64,000 nucleotides of DNA from SZUA-584 sp040768905 (GTDB lineage Bacteria > Bacillota > Clostridia > Christensenellales > SZUA-584), in the NCBI GenBank assembly GCA_040768905.1, contig JAXGMA010000001.1:1116001-1180000 (forward strand). Reading direction: 5' to 3'. Of this stretch, positions 1 to 8,625 are shown one piece after another (within the stretch, counting starts at the first letter, position 1; the number at the start of each line of letters is the position of its first letter). The notes under the pieces are model-generated. The model worked only from the letters and a program-made list of their open reading frames with translations, did no database searches and was not told the DNA's origin. The position numbers were made by a program, and so were the translations under genes.

Positions 1-803
1 CCCAAAACAAACCGGCCGGAGGGATTGATCAGGACTTCCGTATCGCTGTCAAAGGGAAAGCCAAACAGCGCCGGCTCTATGACCAGCTTCAGCATCTCAT
101 GCCGGAGCTGCTCCACGTCCTTATCTTCCTCATGCTGGCAGGACACCACAACGGCGGCAATGCGCACAGGCGTTTTGCCATCGTATTCAACGGATACCTG
201 GGCCTTGCCATCCGGCAGCAAACCCTGAATCATCCCCATTTTGCGGACGAAAGCTAGGCATAGCGTGAGTTTGCCCGCCAGCACGACGGGCAGGGGCAGC
301 AGTTCTTCGGTTTCATCGACAGCATAACCGTACACGATGCCCTGATCCCCGGCGCCCACTTCATAGACGGGGCCGCGGAGAGAGGTGTACGTACCGATAC
401 AGCCCGTTCCTGCACTGTTTTTATGAGATAGAGCATCAGGGACAGAATGATCACCCGGCGCAAAACCGGCCTTTCCCGAACAGTTTTCCATACTATACAT
501 ACCGGCCACAGCGTCCGCAATGTTCGTACTCTGCTCATGAACGAGGATTTCTACCTCATAGTCAGAGTCATATCCGATTTCCCGAACAGTCCTGCAGACA
601 ATGGCGGGCAGGTCGGGCATCTCGGATACCGTGATCTCGCCGGCCACCGTGATTTTACCCGCGGTGGCCAGCACCTCGCAGGCAACGCGGGCGCTGCGGT
701 CGTGACGCAGGCATTCATCCAATATGCTGTCCGCGATCAGATCGCAGAGCTTGTCGGGATGCCCTTCGGTGACCGATTCGGCGGTCAGGATTCGCTTATC
801 CAT
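1..803 (-). CDS. metK: S-adenosylmethionine synthetase, N-terminal part (runs off window)
   Basis: Makes S-adenosylmethionine from methionine and ATP. The open frame is unbroken from ATG at 803 to the window edge, about 267 residues of a protein usually near 390. The N-terminus carries the family signature TESVTEGHPDK, and GAGDQGIVYGYA, the conserved MetK nucleotide-site motif, lies near residues 150-161. The ribosome binding site AAGGAGG stands 7 bases before the ATG. It follows the prepilin peptidase and a 29-codon gene in the Tad-like locus, an unusual position for a housekeeping gene, so this is probably an element-borne copy. It could supply SAM to the cytosine methyltransferase at 12,240; that link is inference. 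The segment between HEQS and GAGDQG is also unlike E. coli MetK, consistent with a divergent branch. Confidence 0.88.
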   Translation of the reverse strand, partial: MDKRILTAESVTEGHPDKLCDLIADSILDECLRHDRSARVACEVLATAGKITVAGEITVSEMPDLPAIVCRTVREIGYDSDYEVEILVHEQSTNIADAVAGMYSMENCSGKAGFAPGDHSVPDALSHKNSAGTGCIGTYTSLRGPVYEVGAGDQGIVYGYAVDETEELLPLPVVLAGKLTLCLAFVRKMGMIQGLLPDGKAQVSVEYDGKTPVRIAAVVVSCQHEEDKDVEQLRHEMLKLVIEPALFGFPFDSDTEVLINPSGRFVL

Positions 804-815
804 ACGCGTTCCTCC

Positions 816-905
816 TTATTTGTTTTTCTTTTTGAAGCGTAAAAAGACCAGTCCGCCTACGATGAACAGGCATAGCCCTATGGTCAGAATCACCTTGAGT
901 TCCAT
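816..905 (-). CDS. Small single-pass membrane peptide (29 aa)
   Basis: A 29-codon frame lies between the prepilin peptidase and metK. It starts with ATG at 905 behind GGAGATTTTGCC, ends at 816, and leaves only 12 bases before the metK start. The product has one hydrophobic stretch (about residues 5-23, with a GGL core) followed by a strongly basic tail, FKKKNK, predicting an N-out/C-in membrane peptide. The proper ribosome binding site and fit into the gene spacing argue that it is real. Function unknown; a role in pilus assembly would be a guess from position only. Confidence 0.5.
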   Translation of the reverse strand: MELKVILTIGLCLFIVGGLVFLRFKKKNK

Positions 906-923
906 GGCAAAATCTCCTTTCCG

Positions 924-1367
924 TCAGAATAAATAGCTGAGCGCGACAGCCGCCAGCGCGCCCAGCGAAAGCACGGGCGCCAGCGCGATCCTTGACTTGA
1001 CGCTGCGCCTGCCCGCCCAAAACCACAGCAGCAGCCCACCGCAGGCCACGACGGTGAACGCCATAGCCGCCAGCGTAAGGCTGAGGCCCAGATACAAACC
1101 CATGACGAACACCAGCTTCACGTCGCCGCCGCCGAACAGCCCTTTCATCCAGGCGAGGAAGAAGGGAACCGCGAGCAGCGTGCCCAGCGGATATTCGTAC
1201 CAGGGACTGCCCAGGCAGACCGATATGACCATGTGGGCGGCGCTCAGCCCCAGCATCAGCAGGATCGCCGTGTTGGGAATTTCTCTTTTTTTCAGATCGG
1301 ACACGCCGCACCAGGCAAGCAGGGCAATAAAAAGGGCATCCGTCAGGATACCCGCCGCAAACAGCAT
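924..1367 (-). CDS. Type IV prepilin peptidase, A24 family (TadV/CpaA-like)
   Basis: A 147-residue integral membrane aspartyl protease predicted to cleave the leader of the Flp-like pilin and the TadE-like pseudopilins encoded nearby. The two catalytic aspartates are seen in D-x-x-K-R-E-I-P-N (about residues 25-33) and in GGGDVKL (about residues 77-83), the GxGD motif of the family. Several hydrophobic helices surround them. The frame is open further upstream, but ATG at 1367 has GGAGGTGA just before it and is the better start. The protein is short, lacking an N-terminal methyltransferase domain, as in TadV/CpaA. Confidence 0.85.
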   Translation of the reverse strand: MLFAAGILTDALFIALLAWCGVSDLKKREIPNTAILLMLGLSAAHMVISVCLGSPWYEYPLGTLLAVPFFLAWMKGLFGGGDVKLVFVMGLYLGLSLTLAAMAFTVVACGGLLLWFWAGRRSVKSRIALAPVLSLGALAAVALSYLF

Positions 1368-1372
1368 ACCCG

Positions 1373-4270
1373 TCACCTCCACCGTACCGTCGTCACCCTG
1401 TCGTACATATCGCCGTCGATGACCAGCGTATCCGTTTTGAAATCGAAGAGCTGGCCGGCCGGACTCCAGCCGTAGAACGCCTGTACCCAAGCGAGATATT
1501 CGCCATCGGGGAACCAAAGCGGAACAAAATGCAGGCGGCTGCCAATTGCCGACCAGGGATTGGCCTTGAGCTGCCAGGTGACCGCGGCGTCGCCGGGATT
1601 ACCCGTTTTCACCGCCAGGCTGTCCCGGACATCCTGCCACCGGGCCAACTGCCCGTAGGCGGACTCGGGGCTGCGCATCCAGACCATCTGCGCTCCCGTC
1701 AGTTTCTCGGGACGGTCATAGTTCGTTGTGATCACCGTGGAGCAGGACACGCTGTAACCGAAGCCCGATTCCATCACCCGCGGCCTGTCCTCATAGGCGA
1801 TCCGGCTGTCCGGTGAAATGGTGAAGACGGTCGTCAGCCTGGCCCAATAATTTTTAATTACATAGCTCCCGCTCTCCAGCCGCACTTCCTGCCAGGTGTG
1901 GTAGACAGACGGCGCGGAGGGCGGAGTGCCCATCAGCCCATACAGGGCATGCCACTGCTCCATGTCCGCATCGTCGGGGTCCGCGACGAAAGAGGCCGGA
2001 ACGGATTTCACCTGTATATCCTTGGTCAGGACATTGTTGTTTTCATTCACTTCATTCAACACACCGTCCGGGTCTGCAACAATTCGAACCGTATAGCCTC
2101 CGGCCGCCGGCACGGTGATCTTGAAGACCGCGAGGTTGCTCCCATTTCCAGGCATGGGGATGGTTTCGGTGTATGACGCCGAGCCAACGGTCAGCCGTAT
2201 GGCCACGGCCGGCGCGGGCTGTGCCGTGCGGTTTCTGACGGTGGCGGAGACCGTGACCTTCAGGCCGGCGTACCAATCGGTGACCGTGGAGTCCGTGATT
2301 TCGATGTCCGGCCGCAGCGCGTTGATTTGGACGACGGCGGTGCGGGCATTGTTGTTTTCATCGCTCTCCTGGATGATATTGTCCGGGTCAACGTAGGCCG
2401 TGACCGTAATGCTTTGCGGCGTCAGGGCGGTCGGCGCGACGAAGGTAAACGACACCGTCTGACTGGCTCCCGCGTTCAGCGCTGCGACGCTCTTGGAATA
2501 TACCCCTATGCCAGGAACCGTCAGCCGCACCGTGGTCGCCGCCGAAGGCGTCGCCCCGGCGTTCTTCACCGTGGCGGAGACCGTGACCGTTTCGCCAGCT
2601 TCGTAGGCTGCTTTATCGCAGGTCAGGGTTGACACGGTCAGGTCGGGCAGCGCCAATATGGTGAAGGAAGCGCTTCGAGTGTTGTTGTTCTCGTTCGTTT
2701 CAGCTATGGCTCCGGTGGAGTCGGCTGTCGCCGTGACCGTTATGGTCCTGCTCGCCGTGTATTGCGCCGCGGTATATGTGAATGTGACGGTGGTGGAAGC
2801 GCCTGCCGCCAGGGAGGATACGTGTTTGGTCTGCGTGGTCAGGTCCGGCGAAGTCAGGGAGACGGAAAACCCGCTCGCGGCGGTTGCACCCTGATTTTGG
2901 ACAGTCGCGGTGATGGTGATCGCCTCGCCCGGCAGATATTGCGTCTTGTTGCTGCTCAGCGCGGATACGGTCAGATCGGGCAGCGACCGCACCGTGAATG
3001 TCGTGCTCCGGGTGTTGTTGTTCTCGTTGGATTCGGCTATGACCCCCGTGGAATCGGCGGTCGCCGTGACGGTCACGGATTTATTGGCGGAGTATTGGGG
3101 CGCGGTATAGGTATATGTGACAGTGGTGGAAGCGCCCGCGGCCAACGAGGATACGGATTTGGTCTGCGTGGTCAGGTCCGGCGAGGTCAGGGAGACGGAA
3201 AAACCGCCTGCCGACCGCAGTCCTTGATTTTGAATCGTCGCCGTGACGGTAATGGTATCGCCGGCATTATAGGTGGAGGCGTTTGCGCTGAGCGCCGACA
3301 CCACGAGATCGGCATAGATTTGCGGCGTGCTGATGGACCGTGTTACGGTTTTCGCCTCGTTATATACGGCATGTTTGGCGACGATGACCCGCTGGAGGCT
3401 GCTGTTGTTGGGTGCGTAGGCGAACATATTCGAGCGGGTGCGGTTGTCGCGGCCTGTAGCGGATATGCTATATGACCGGTTGGCGTTTGCCTCGCTGAGC
3501 GGAATGCGGATGGTCAGCACATCTCCCGAGTTGCCGGTGTATCCCGTGACGCTGGAGCCGGAGGGCAGGCCGGATGTATTGAGGACATACCCGCCGTTCA
3601 TGTTGGTCAGCGTTACCGTGGAAGTCCCGACAAAATAGCTTCCGCTGATGGACATGGAAGGAGCGGACAGAGAAATGTCATGCGGCAGCAGGGCTTGGGA
3701 ACGCGCCTTTATGAGCAACTCTACCGCGAATTGCAATACGTCCGTATTCCCGGACTTTGCCCTGATTTTGCTCCCGATCACACCGTTTGCGGCGGCCGTG
3801 CGGAGCTGGGCGTCCGTATACGAGCCAAGGTTTGTGAAATTGTACTGGCTCGGATCGCCGTTCTCCGACATCCAGAAACGCATCGCGTTGGCCGTGGCGT
3901 ATCTTGCCTTTGCCGCCGACATGCCGCCTGAAGCGTATGGGTAGCCGTTTTCCAGAATGATCCGCAGGCCCGTCTGGACCCGTGAGGAATAGCTTCCGAG
4001 GATATCCGATTCGTTATATGGGGAATTGGATGGGCTATCCTTTGTGTGCTGGAGACAATATGCGATCTGCTCGGGCGATGTGCCCGTTATATAGTGTTCG
4101 GGCGTTCTAAGATCGTTCCAGCCGGAGCCGCCATTGTATTGCAGGAAATGGGTTGTATTGCGCGATCCGACATTTACCGCCGCAAATGCCGGCATCACGA
4201 ACAGCAGAAACGATAACAGCGCGACCAGTGCTGCCGCCACCGCCATGATGAGCTTCTTTTTCTTTTTCAT
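1373..4270 (-). CDS. Large secreted CARDB-repeat surface protein with thioester-like N-terminal domain
   Basis: A 965-residue predicted secreted protein at the distal end of the Tad-like locus, a candidate pilus-associated adhesin. Residues 1-30 form a signal peptide (poly-Lys n-region, cleavage after AFA). Residues about 31-200 resemble a TQXA/thioester domain, with Cys72 in an AYCL context and an ATANAMRFW segment near 125-133 where the family usually has TQxAxxW. Four CARDB repeats of about 111 residues follow at roughly 321-431, 432-542, 543-653 and 654-757, each ending in an N/D-E-N-N-N motif. The last 200 residues are unique. No LPXTG or C-terminal membrane anchor is seen. Start chosen at ATG 4270, behind AGGAGA, rather than the longer open frame. 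Adhesin function is inference. Confidence 0.75.
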   Translation of the reverse strand: MKKKKKLIMAVAAALVALLSFLLFVMPAFAAVNVGSRNTTHFLQYNGGSGWNDLRTPEHYITGTSPEQIAYCLQHTKDSPSNSPYNESDILGSYSSRVQTGLRIILENGYPYASGGMSAAKARYATANAMRFWMSENGDPSQYNFTNLGSYTDAQLRTAAANGVIGSKIRAKSGNTDVLQFAVELLIKARSQALLPHDISLSAPSMSISGSYFVGTSTVTLTNMNGGYVLNTSGLPSGSSVTGYTGNSGDVLTIRIPLSEANANRSYSISATGRDNRTRSNMFAYAPNNSSLQRVIVAKHAVYNEAKTVTRSISTPQIYADLVVSALSANASTYNAGDTITVTATIQNQGLRSAGGFSVSLTSPDLTTQTKSVSSLAAGASTTVTYTYTAPQYSANKSVTVTATADSTGVIAESNENNNTRSTTFTVRSLPDLTVSALSSNKTQYLPGEAITITATVQNQGATAASGFSVSLTSPDLTTQTKHVSSLAAGASTTVTFTYTAAQYTASRTITVTATADSTGAIAETNENNNTRSASFTILALPDLTVSTLTCDKAAYEAGETVTVSATVKNAGATPSAATTVRLTVPGIGVYSKSVAALNAGASQTVSFTFVAPTALTPQSITVTAYVDPDNIIQESDENNNARTAVVQINALRPDIEITDSTVTDWYAGLKVTVSATVRNRTAQPAPAVAIRLTVGSASYTETIPMPGNGSNLAVFKITVPAAGGYTVRIVADPDGVLNEVNENNNVLTKDIQVKSVPASFVADPDDADMEQWHALYGLMGTPPSAPSVYHTWQEVRLESGSYVIKNYWARLTTVFTISPDSRIAYEDRPRVMESGFGYSVSCSTVITTNYDRPEKLTGAQMVWMRSPESAYGQLARWQDVRDSLAVKTGNPGDAAVTWQLKANPWSAIGSRLHFVPLWFPDGEYLAWVQAFYGWSPAGQLFDFKTDTLVIDGDMYDRVTTVRWR
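2650..3315. repeat. Tandem 333-bp DNA repeat encoding CARDB domains 1 and 2
   Basis: Two consecutive CARDB units inside the surface-protein gene are nearly identical at the DNA level. The shared anchor gtgttgttgttctcgtt begins at 2679 and again at 3012, a spacing of 333 bases, or exactly 111 codons. The third and fourth CARDB units are clearly more diverged. This implies recent in-frame duplication of one unit. Confidence 0.8.
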
Positions 4271-4284
4271 AGGCTCTCCTTTCT

Positions 4285-4746
4285 TTAATCGATGTACAGC
4301 ACCGACGCGCGCGCCTGTATCGGAATCCGGACGACAGCGGCGCTGTCCGTTTCCCACAATAGCGGGATCGCAAGCACAGCGGTGATTTTCAAGGTTCTGC
4401 CGTCCGTTTCAACCATGAGGTCCGTCAGCGTGCAGACGGTCTTTCCATCCACGCGTTTTGTCCAGTCGGCGCCGCTGCGCTCGTAGCCCAGCTCCCGCAG
4501 ATGGTCAAAGAGCAGTTCTTCGCCGACCGCGGGAACATCCAGTATCAAATCCCGCACAGCCGCGTTTTCCATGCTGCCGTCTATCGTCACGGTGACGGCC
4601 CGCTGCAGCTCGGTTTCGGCGGTCTGGTATTTGGTGTAGACCGTCACGCCGTTGTATACGACGGCGGTGAGCATGACCATCGCCAGCAGGATAAAGATCG
4701 CCCACAGATGGGCGCTTCCGTTTTTGTCTTTTATCAGCCGTGTCAT
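4285..4746 (-). CDS. TadE/TadG-like pseudopilin
   Basis: A 153-residue protein with an N-terminal cytoplasmic stub ending KDKNGSAHLW, then one hydrophobic helix (about residues 14-32) and a soluble outer domain, the layout of TadE/TadG-type minor pilins. Its ATG overlaps the stop of the preceding pseudopilin gene (ATGA), indicating translational coupling, and GGAGGTG lies upstream. It has no cysteine-rich or enzymatic motif. Assignment rests on architecture and position between the Flp-like pilin and the prepilin peptidase, not on a decisive signature. Confidence 0.6.
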   Translation of the reverse strand: MTRLIKDKNGSAHLWAIFILLAMVMLTAVVYNGVTVYTKYQTAETELQRAVTVTIDGSMENAAVRDLILDVPAVGEELLFDHLRELGYERSGADWTKRVDGKTVCTLTDLMVETDGRTLKITAVLAIPLLWETDSAAVVRIPIQARASVLYID

Positions 4747-5168
4747 TTGTGATACACCTCCGAAATGCCTCGGGCGGAAGCTGTGAGCGTCACATGGAAG
4801 ACTATGGGATTACCCAGCGCCGGGCGCAGGATCGTAATGGGAATCGTCCTGGTCACCGTGACCGTGAAGCCCGTCCTGAGCTGGATGGTCATCTCAGCCT
4901 CGTCAAACCAGGTGGTTTCGATTTGGATATCATCGGGGCGCATGATGGCGTCGTTTTCAAACACGGACTCCAGGGTTTCGTCGTCCGCTCTGCCGTACAG
5001 TTCCACCGTCCTGGCGACATACTTGGCCGCCTGATCCAGCGACTGGCGGGCGGTGAAGATCGGAAACAGCAGGAAAAACGAAGCCGTAAAGGTCAGGATG
5101 ATCAGCATGGCGATGGCGACGTCTACGTACCCCTCGCCGGTCGAGTCCCGGATAAACCTTCTTTTCAT
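4743..5168 (-). CDS. TadE-like pseudopilin (DUF4320 type)
   Basis: A 141-residue single-pass membrane protein. Residues 1-17 form a basic stub with RDSTGEGYVD, a G-E/Y context like prepilin cleavage sites, followed by a hydrophobic helix (about 18-38) and an outer domain rich in beta-type residues. It resembles the DUF4320 family commonly found in element-borne Tad loci of Clostridia. It lies directly after the Flp-like pilin gene and overlaps the next pseudopilin by four bases. It probably acts as a minor subunit initiating or capping the pilus; this is by analogy. Confidence 0.6.
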   Translation of the reverse strand: MKRRFIRDSTGEGYVDVAIAMLIILTFTASFFLLFPIFTARQSLDQAAKYVARTVELYGRADDETLESVFENDAIMRPDDIQIETTWFDEAEMTIQLRTGFTVTVTRTIPITILRPALGNPIVFHVTLTASARGISEVYHK

Positions 5169-5241
5169 AGCTTTCCTTTCTCCCGTAAAGGGAGGGAGAG
5201 CCGGAAAACCGGCCCTCCCACGGGATTTGCCTTCTTGCCGC

Positions 5242-5457
5242 TTACGGCAGGACGTTGACGTTGGTCAGCTCGCCGCTGATCTTGGCGATGAGGTCTGAAA
5301 ACAGGTTGGGCATGGCGGCGTTGAGGATCAAGAGGATTGCCGCGCCGATCACGACGACGATCAAAATCTTAAACGCCAGATCGAGGAAGCCGTCGCCGCG
5401 GCGGTCACGGGCGAGGTTGCGGAAGGTGGAGCGGATGCGGTTGGTGATGGTTTTCAT
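5242..5457 (-). CDS. Small Flp-like pilin (DUF6133 type)
   Basis: A 71-residue protein with a basic N-terminus, the segment RRGDGFLDLAFKILIVVVIG, and a single long hydrophobic helix (about residues 25-48). This matches the small pilins of element-borne Tad systems; I associate it with the DUF6133 family from memory. It has an excellent ribosome binding site (AAGGAGGAACCCCC before ATG 5457) and is the gene following the two TadB/TadC platform genes, the usual place for the major structural subunit. The short G-F-L-D context would be the leader processing site used by the peptidase at 924-1367. Confidence 0.6.
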   Translation of the reverse strand: MKTITNRIRSTFRNLARDRRGDGFLDLAFKILIVVVIGAAILLILNAAMPNLFSDLIAKISGELTNVNVLP

Positions 5458-5517
5458 GGGGGTTCCTCCTTAAGAATTTGGATTTATGAAAAGCCCTTTT
5501 CGGGCATTCCACCGGAA

Positions 5518-6396
5518 TTACAGCCCGACGGCTGTCAGGTTTTTGATGATGAGCAGGACGATGGGGATCATGAACAGGGCGATCATAAGGAATGTGAGAA
5601 TAAAGCTGGCGGTCTTGATACGCTTTGAGCCGTTATCCATATCCCGCCGCAGGCGCTCCCGCTCAGCGGTGCGCAGGTCCCGCTCGAGTACCAGCAGGCT
5701 GGTGCGTTGGTCGATGCCCTTGTGTACCCCGCAGAGGATGACGCACAGCGCCGAGAAAGAAGGCAGGCATAGTCTTGCGTCCATTTCCTTGAGCGCCCGC
5801 TCCTGGTTGCCCGTCTTGAGGTCCAGGATCAGCCTGTCCAGCTCGCGGCCCAGGGCTTCGCCCGAGACCCGGCGGTACTTCTCGAACACGCCGATCAGGT
5901 CGCGGTGCTCCTGAAAGGTCAGATTGAGCGTTTCCACCAGCCTCGGCATCTCCGCCTCGATCTCCCGGTCGAGCCGCCGTACCTTTTTGCGGATGCTCTG
6001 CATGGAGCGGAAATAGCTCATAAGGCCCAGCATGCCGGTGAGCAGCGCGAACCACGGCAGGCCCAACGGGATAAACACGATGCCCGCCAGTCCCAGCAGC
6101 AGCGCTTTGGCCAGCTCGGACGCGGCGTATTTCCGCGGCGTCTGCTCAAGGCCCAGCCGGGTAAAGTCGGCCTGCATTCGCTTTTCGCGGTAGGCGCTCA
6201 TCGGAAACAGCCGGGATAGCACCGCGGCCAGTGGGTGGAGCGCTCGTTGGAGCCGCTCGGTCAGGCCGGGTTTCCCGTGTATGTCGGATATGGCCTTAAT
6301 CGTTTTTCTCGAAGGCAAGCGGAGGATGTGTGACAGGAGAAAGAAAAGCCCCGCGGCAAACAGCGCGGCCGCGAGTGCCCAAATGAGGATGGTCAT
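5518..6396 (-). CDS. Type II secretion F-family platform protein (TadC-like)
   Basis: A 292-residue inner-membrane platform protein of the Tad pilus machine. An N-terminal hydrophobic helix (about 3-22) is followed by a cytoplasmic domain, two central helices (about 90-125) and a C-terminal helical hairpin near 265-290, the GspF/T2SSF layout. The T2SSF core lies near residues 145-260 and contains the charged helix around DREIEAEMPRLVETL. The ATG at 6396 overlaps the stop of the TadB-like gene (ATGA). Together with the TadB-like protein it would anchor the CpaF ATPase at the membrane. Confidence 0.75.
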   Translation of the reverse strand: MTILIWALAAALFAAGLFFLLSHILRLPSRKTIKAISDIHGKPGLTERLQRALHPLAAVLSRLFPMSAYREKRMQADFTRLGLEQTPRKYAASELAKALLLGLAGIVFIPLGLPWFALLTGMLGLMSYFRSMQSIRKKVRRLDREIEAEMPRLVETLNLTFQEHRDLIGVFEKYRRVSGEALGRELDRLILDLKTGNQERALKEMDARLCLPSFSALCVILCGVHKGIDQRTSLLVLERDLRTAERERLRRDMDNGSKRIKTASFILTFLMIALFMIPIVLLIIKNLTAVGL

Positions 6397-7295
6397 GCCT
6401 TACCACCGCCTTCCGATGGATGGTACAATCTGCCGATCCACAGCGCCGTGGCGCACACCGCCGCCAGCACCACGGCCAGTGTGACCTGGCCCGCGATGGT
6501 GTGGACGAGCATTTCATACCAATCGGGCATCATGAACGCCATGACGGGGATAGACCCCAGCAGCAGGAACACCGTCACCGCGTAGTCACCGATTTGCTTC
6601 TGCAGCAAGGTATCCGCTTCCATACGGATGCGGCGCATGGCGCCCAGCCGCTCCACGATGCCCGGCAGCGCATAGCGCAGCGTGCGGTCGCCCTGGCACT
6701 GGATGAGCACATTGACCCACTCCTGCCAGTAGCGGTTGTCGATCTGTCCTTTCATGGCCTCGAGCGCCCTGGGGACGCTGGCGTCGACCAGCCGTATCTG
6801 CGATAGAAACTTCCGAAACACTTCGTCCACCGGCGCGGGGATCAACCGAAGACTGTCCTCGACGGCGCCGATGAGGTCGCCGCCCGCCACATAAGCGTTC
6901 GTGATGGTGCCCATGCCCGACTCCAGGGATTCATACAGACCGCGCAGGTAGTCGCCCGTGCGTATGCGGATGATGAGCAGGGGCATGGCCGACAGGCCGA
7001 CAGCCAGTACCGCCGCGGCCAGCAAGCTCCCGATGGCCGCGCCGATCAGCAGACCGGCCGCGCCGAGCGCCAACGCCAGCCGTTTGTACGTGCCGAGATG
7101 CGCCCGCATCCCCGCCGCCGTCAGCATTTCCTCGGCTTCGCTTGCCATCCGTTCGATTCTGCCCGGCGGCTTGCCCGACAGAAAGCGGATGCGCCGGCGC
7201 CGGCTTTTCTTTTTTTCCGGCATGTCGGCTGCCCGGATGCCCAGGCAAAGGAAAAGCCCTGCCGTAACCAGCAGGGCCGATATCAGGTTGCCCAA
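6393..7295 (-). CDS. Type II secretion F-family platform protein (TadB-like)
   Basis: A 300-residue membrane protein, the second of the paired TadB/TadC platform subunits. It has an N-terminal helix (about 3-20), two central helices (about 72-105), a T2SSF cytoplasmic domain (about 120-245) and a C-terminal hydrophobic pair (about 243-290). The start is a TTG at 7295, supported by AAGGAGGTGA seven to eight bases upstream; no ATG offers comparable support. It follows the cpaF gene by a few bases and overlaps the TadC-like gene, so the three are one translational unit. Confidence 0.75.
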   Translation of the reverse strand: MGNLISALLVTAGLFLCLGIRAADMPEKKKSRRRRIRFLSGKPPGRIERMASEAEEMLTAAGMRAHLGTYKRLALALGAAGLLIGAAIGSLLAAAVLAVGLSAMPLLIIRIRTGDYLRGLYESLESGMGTITNAYVAGGDLIGAVEDSLRLIPAPVDEVFRKFLSQIRLVDASVPRALEAMKGQIDNRYWQEWVNVLIQCQGDRTLRYALPGIVERLGAMRRIRMEADTLLQKQIGDYAVTVFLLLGSIPVMAFMMPDWYEMLVHTIAGQVTLAVVLAAVCATALWIGRLYHPSEGGGKA

Positions 7296-7302
7296 GATGG
7301 GT

Positions 7303-8625
7303 TCACCTCCTTAAAAATACTTCGATTTTTTCCATGGGCGCGTCGTTTTCGGCCAGCGTCCGCGCCAGCGTTTCCGAGATGGGATGGACCCGTTCATGAC
7401 GGCCGGTCTGTGCGTCGTAGCGGTACAGCGTCTGCGTGCGCACGCCGCCGTCCGCCACGCCCAGCGCCTCCACGATCTCTACGACACGCCGGGTACCGTC
7501 GGCCATCTGGCGCTTAAACACCATGACGGGAAACGCTTCGGCGATAAAGGACAGGATGACCTGCGGTGGTATCGACGTTGCCGCCATCTGATACATGGAC
7601 AGGATGCGGGTATATGCCAGGGTTGCCGAGTTCGCGTGGAGCGACGTGAGCACCGTGTGGCCGGTGCGGGCGCTTTCGACGACGTCGACGGCTTCTTTAC
7701 CACGCATCTCGGCCAGCACCAGCAGGTCGGGGTGGAACCGCAGGGACTTGCGCAGCAGCTCGGTCATGTCCACATCGGCCTGCTCCAGCTCGGAACTCCG
7801 CGTACACGTATGAATCACCCGGTTCAGCGGGCGGCCGGCTTCGTCCTCGTTGACGAGGTCCAGCTCGCGGGTTTCCTCAATGACAAAAATGCGCTTGTCC
7901 TTATCCACCGAATTGAGTATGAAGGAAATGTCGGTGGTTTTGCCTGAACCGGTTCGACCGGCAATGCCCACCGATACGCCGTGATTGGCGCACAAAGAAA
8001 GGAAATCCAGCATTTCGGCGCTGGCCGTGCCGGAGGCGATGAGTTCCTCCCGCGTGATGCGGGCTTTTTGCTGTTTCCTTAAACTGAACACCACGCCCCG
8101 CTCCGGGTCGACGATGGGCGGGATCATGGCGGAGATGCGGATGCGCGGCGTCAGATAGCTGTCCACGGCGGGGTTGGTGTTGTCAATGATCAGACCGCCC
8201 AGGCGTACCATTTTTTTGACCATATCCATAGCCTGTTCGGGTGAGGTGAAGCTCTCGGATACCTTGCGGTACCCGGTTTGCGTGACAATTTCAATGTCGT
8301 TCCAGCTATTCCCGTTTATTTCCTCGATGGCGTCGTCGTAGATGTATTGTTCCAGAAAGCCGAAGCCGGCCATGTCCAAATACAGCCGCTGGGTGAGTTC
8401 CTCGATGTCCAGTCCGTTCAGGCGGACATAATGCGCAGAAAGATAATCCGCGATCAGGCTCCTGACCCGTTCGGCGGAGTCGCGTTCCGCGATGCACAGA
8501 GCCAGCTCATTTGCGTGGGTGCGGCTGATATGTTCCCGCGCGTCGCGCAGCACGTCCTCGTAACTCAGCTCCGACGAGGTCGTGTTCTTTCGGTTGTACA
8601 AGAGGTCGCGGAGGGTATCAGGCAT
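7303..8625 (-). CDS. CpaF/TadA-family pilus assembly ATPase
   Basis: A 440-residue hexameric secretion ATPase predicted to power pilus extension at the cytoplasmic membrane. Walker A GRTGSGKTT lies near residues 224-232, an Asp-box acidic stretch (FVIEETRELD) follows, and LVLAEMRGKEA (Walker B region) plus TGHTVLTSLHA (His box) complete the type II/IV secretion ATPase signature. The frame opens at a GTG that is itself part of the GGGAGGTGA ribosome binding site, so ATG 8625 is the better start. It overlaps the end of the TadZ-like gene by eight bases. Length is typical for CpaF. Confidence 0.88.
   Translation of the reverse strand: MPDTLRDLLYNRKNTTSSELSYEDVLRDAREHISRTHANELALCIAERDSAERVRSLIADYLSAHYVRLNGLDIEELTQRLYLDMAGFGFLEQYIYDDAIEEINGNSWNDIEIVTQTGYRKVSESFTSPEQAMDMVKKMVRLGGLIIDNTNPAVDSYLTPRIRISAMIPPIVDPERGVVFSLRKQQKARITREELIASGTASAEMLDFLSLCANHGVSVGIAGRTGSGKTTDISFILNSVDKDKRIFVIEETRELDLVNEDEAGRPLNRVIHTCTRSSELEQADVDMTELLRKSLRFHPDLLVLAEMRGKEAVDVVESARTGHTVLTSLHANSATLAYTRILSMYQMAATSIPPQVILSFIAEAFPVMVFKRQMADGTRRVVEIVEALGVADGGVRTQTLYRYDAQTGRHERVHPISETLARTLAENDAPMEKIEVFLRR

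Noticed and set aside
2762..3475. A 237-codon plus-strand frame inside the CARDB gene
   Set aside because: It is antisense to a strong, repeat-containing secreted protein, has Gly/Arg-rich low-complexity translation and no ribosome binding site.
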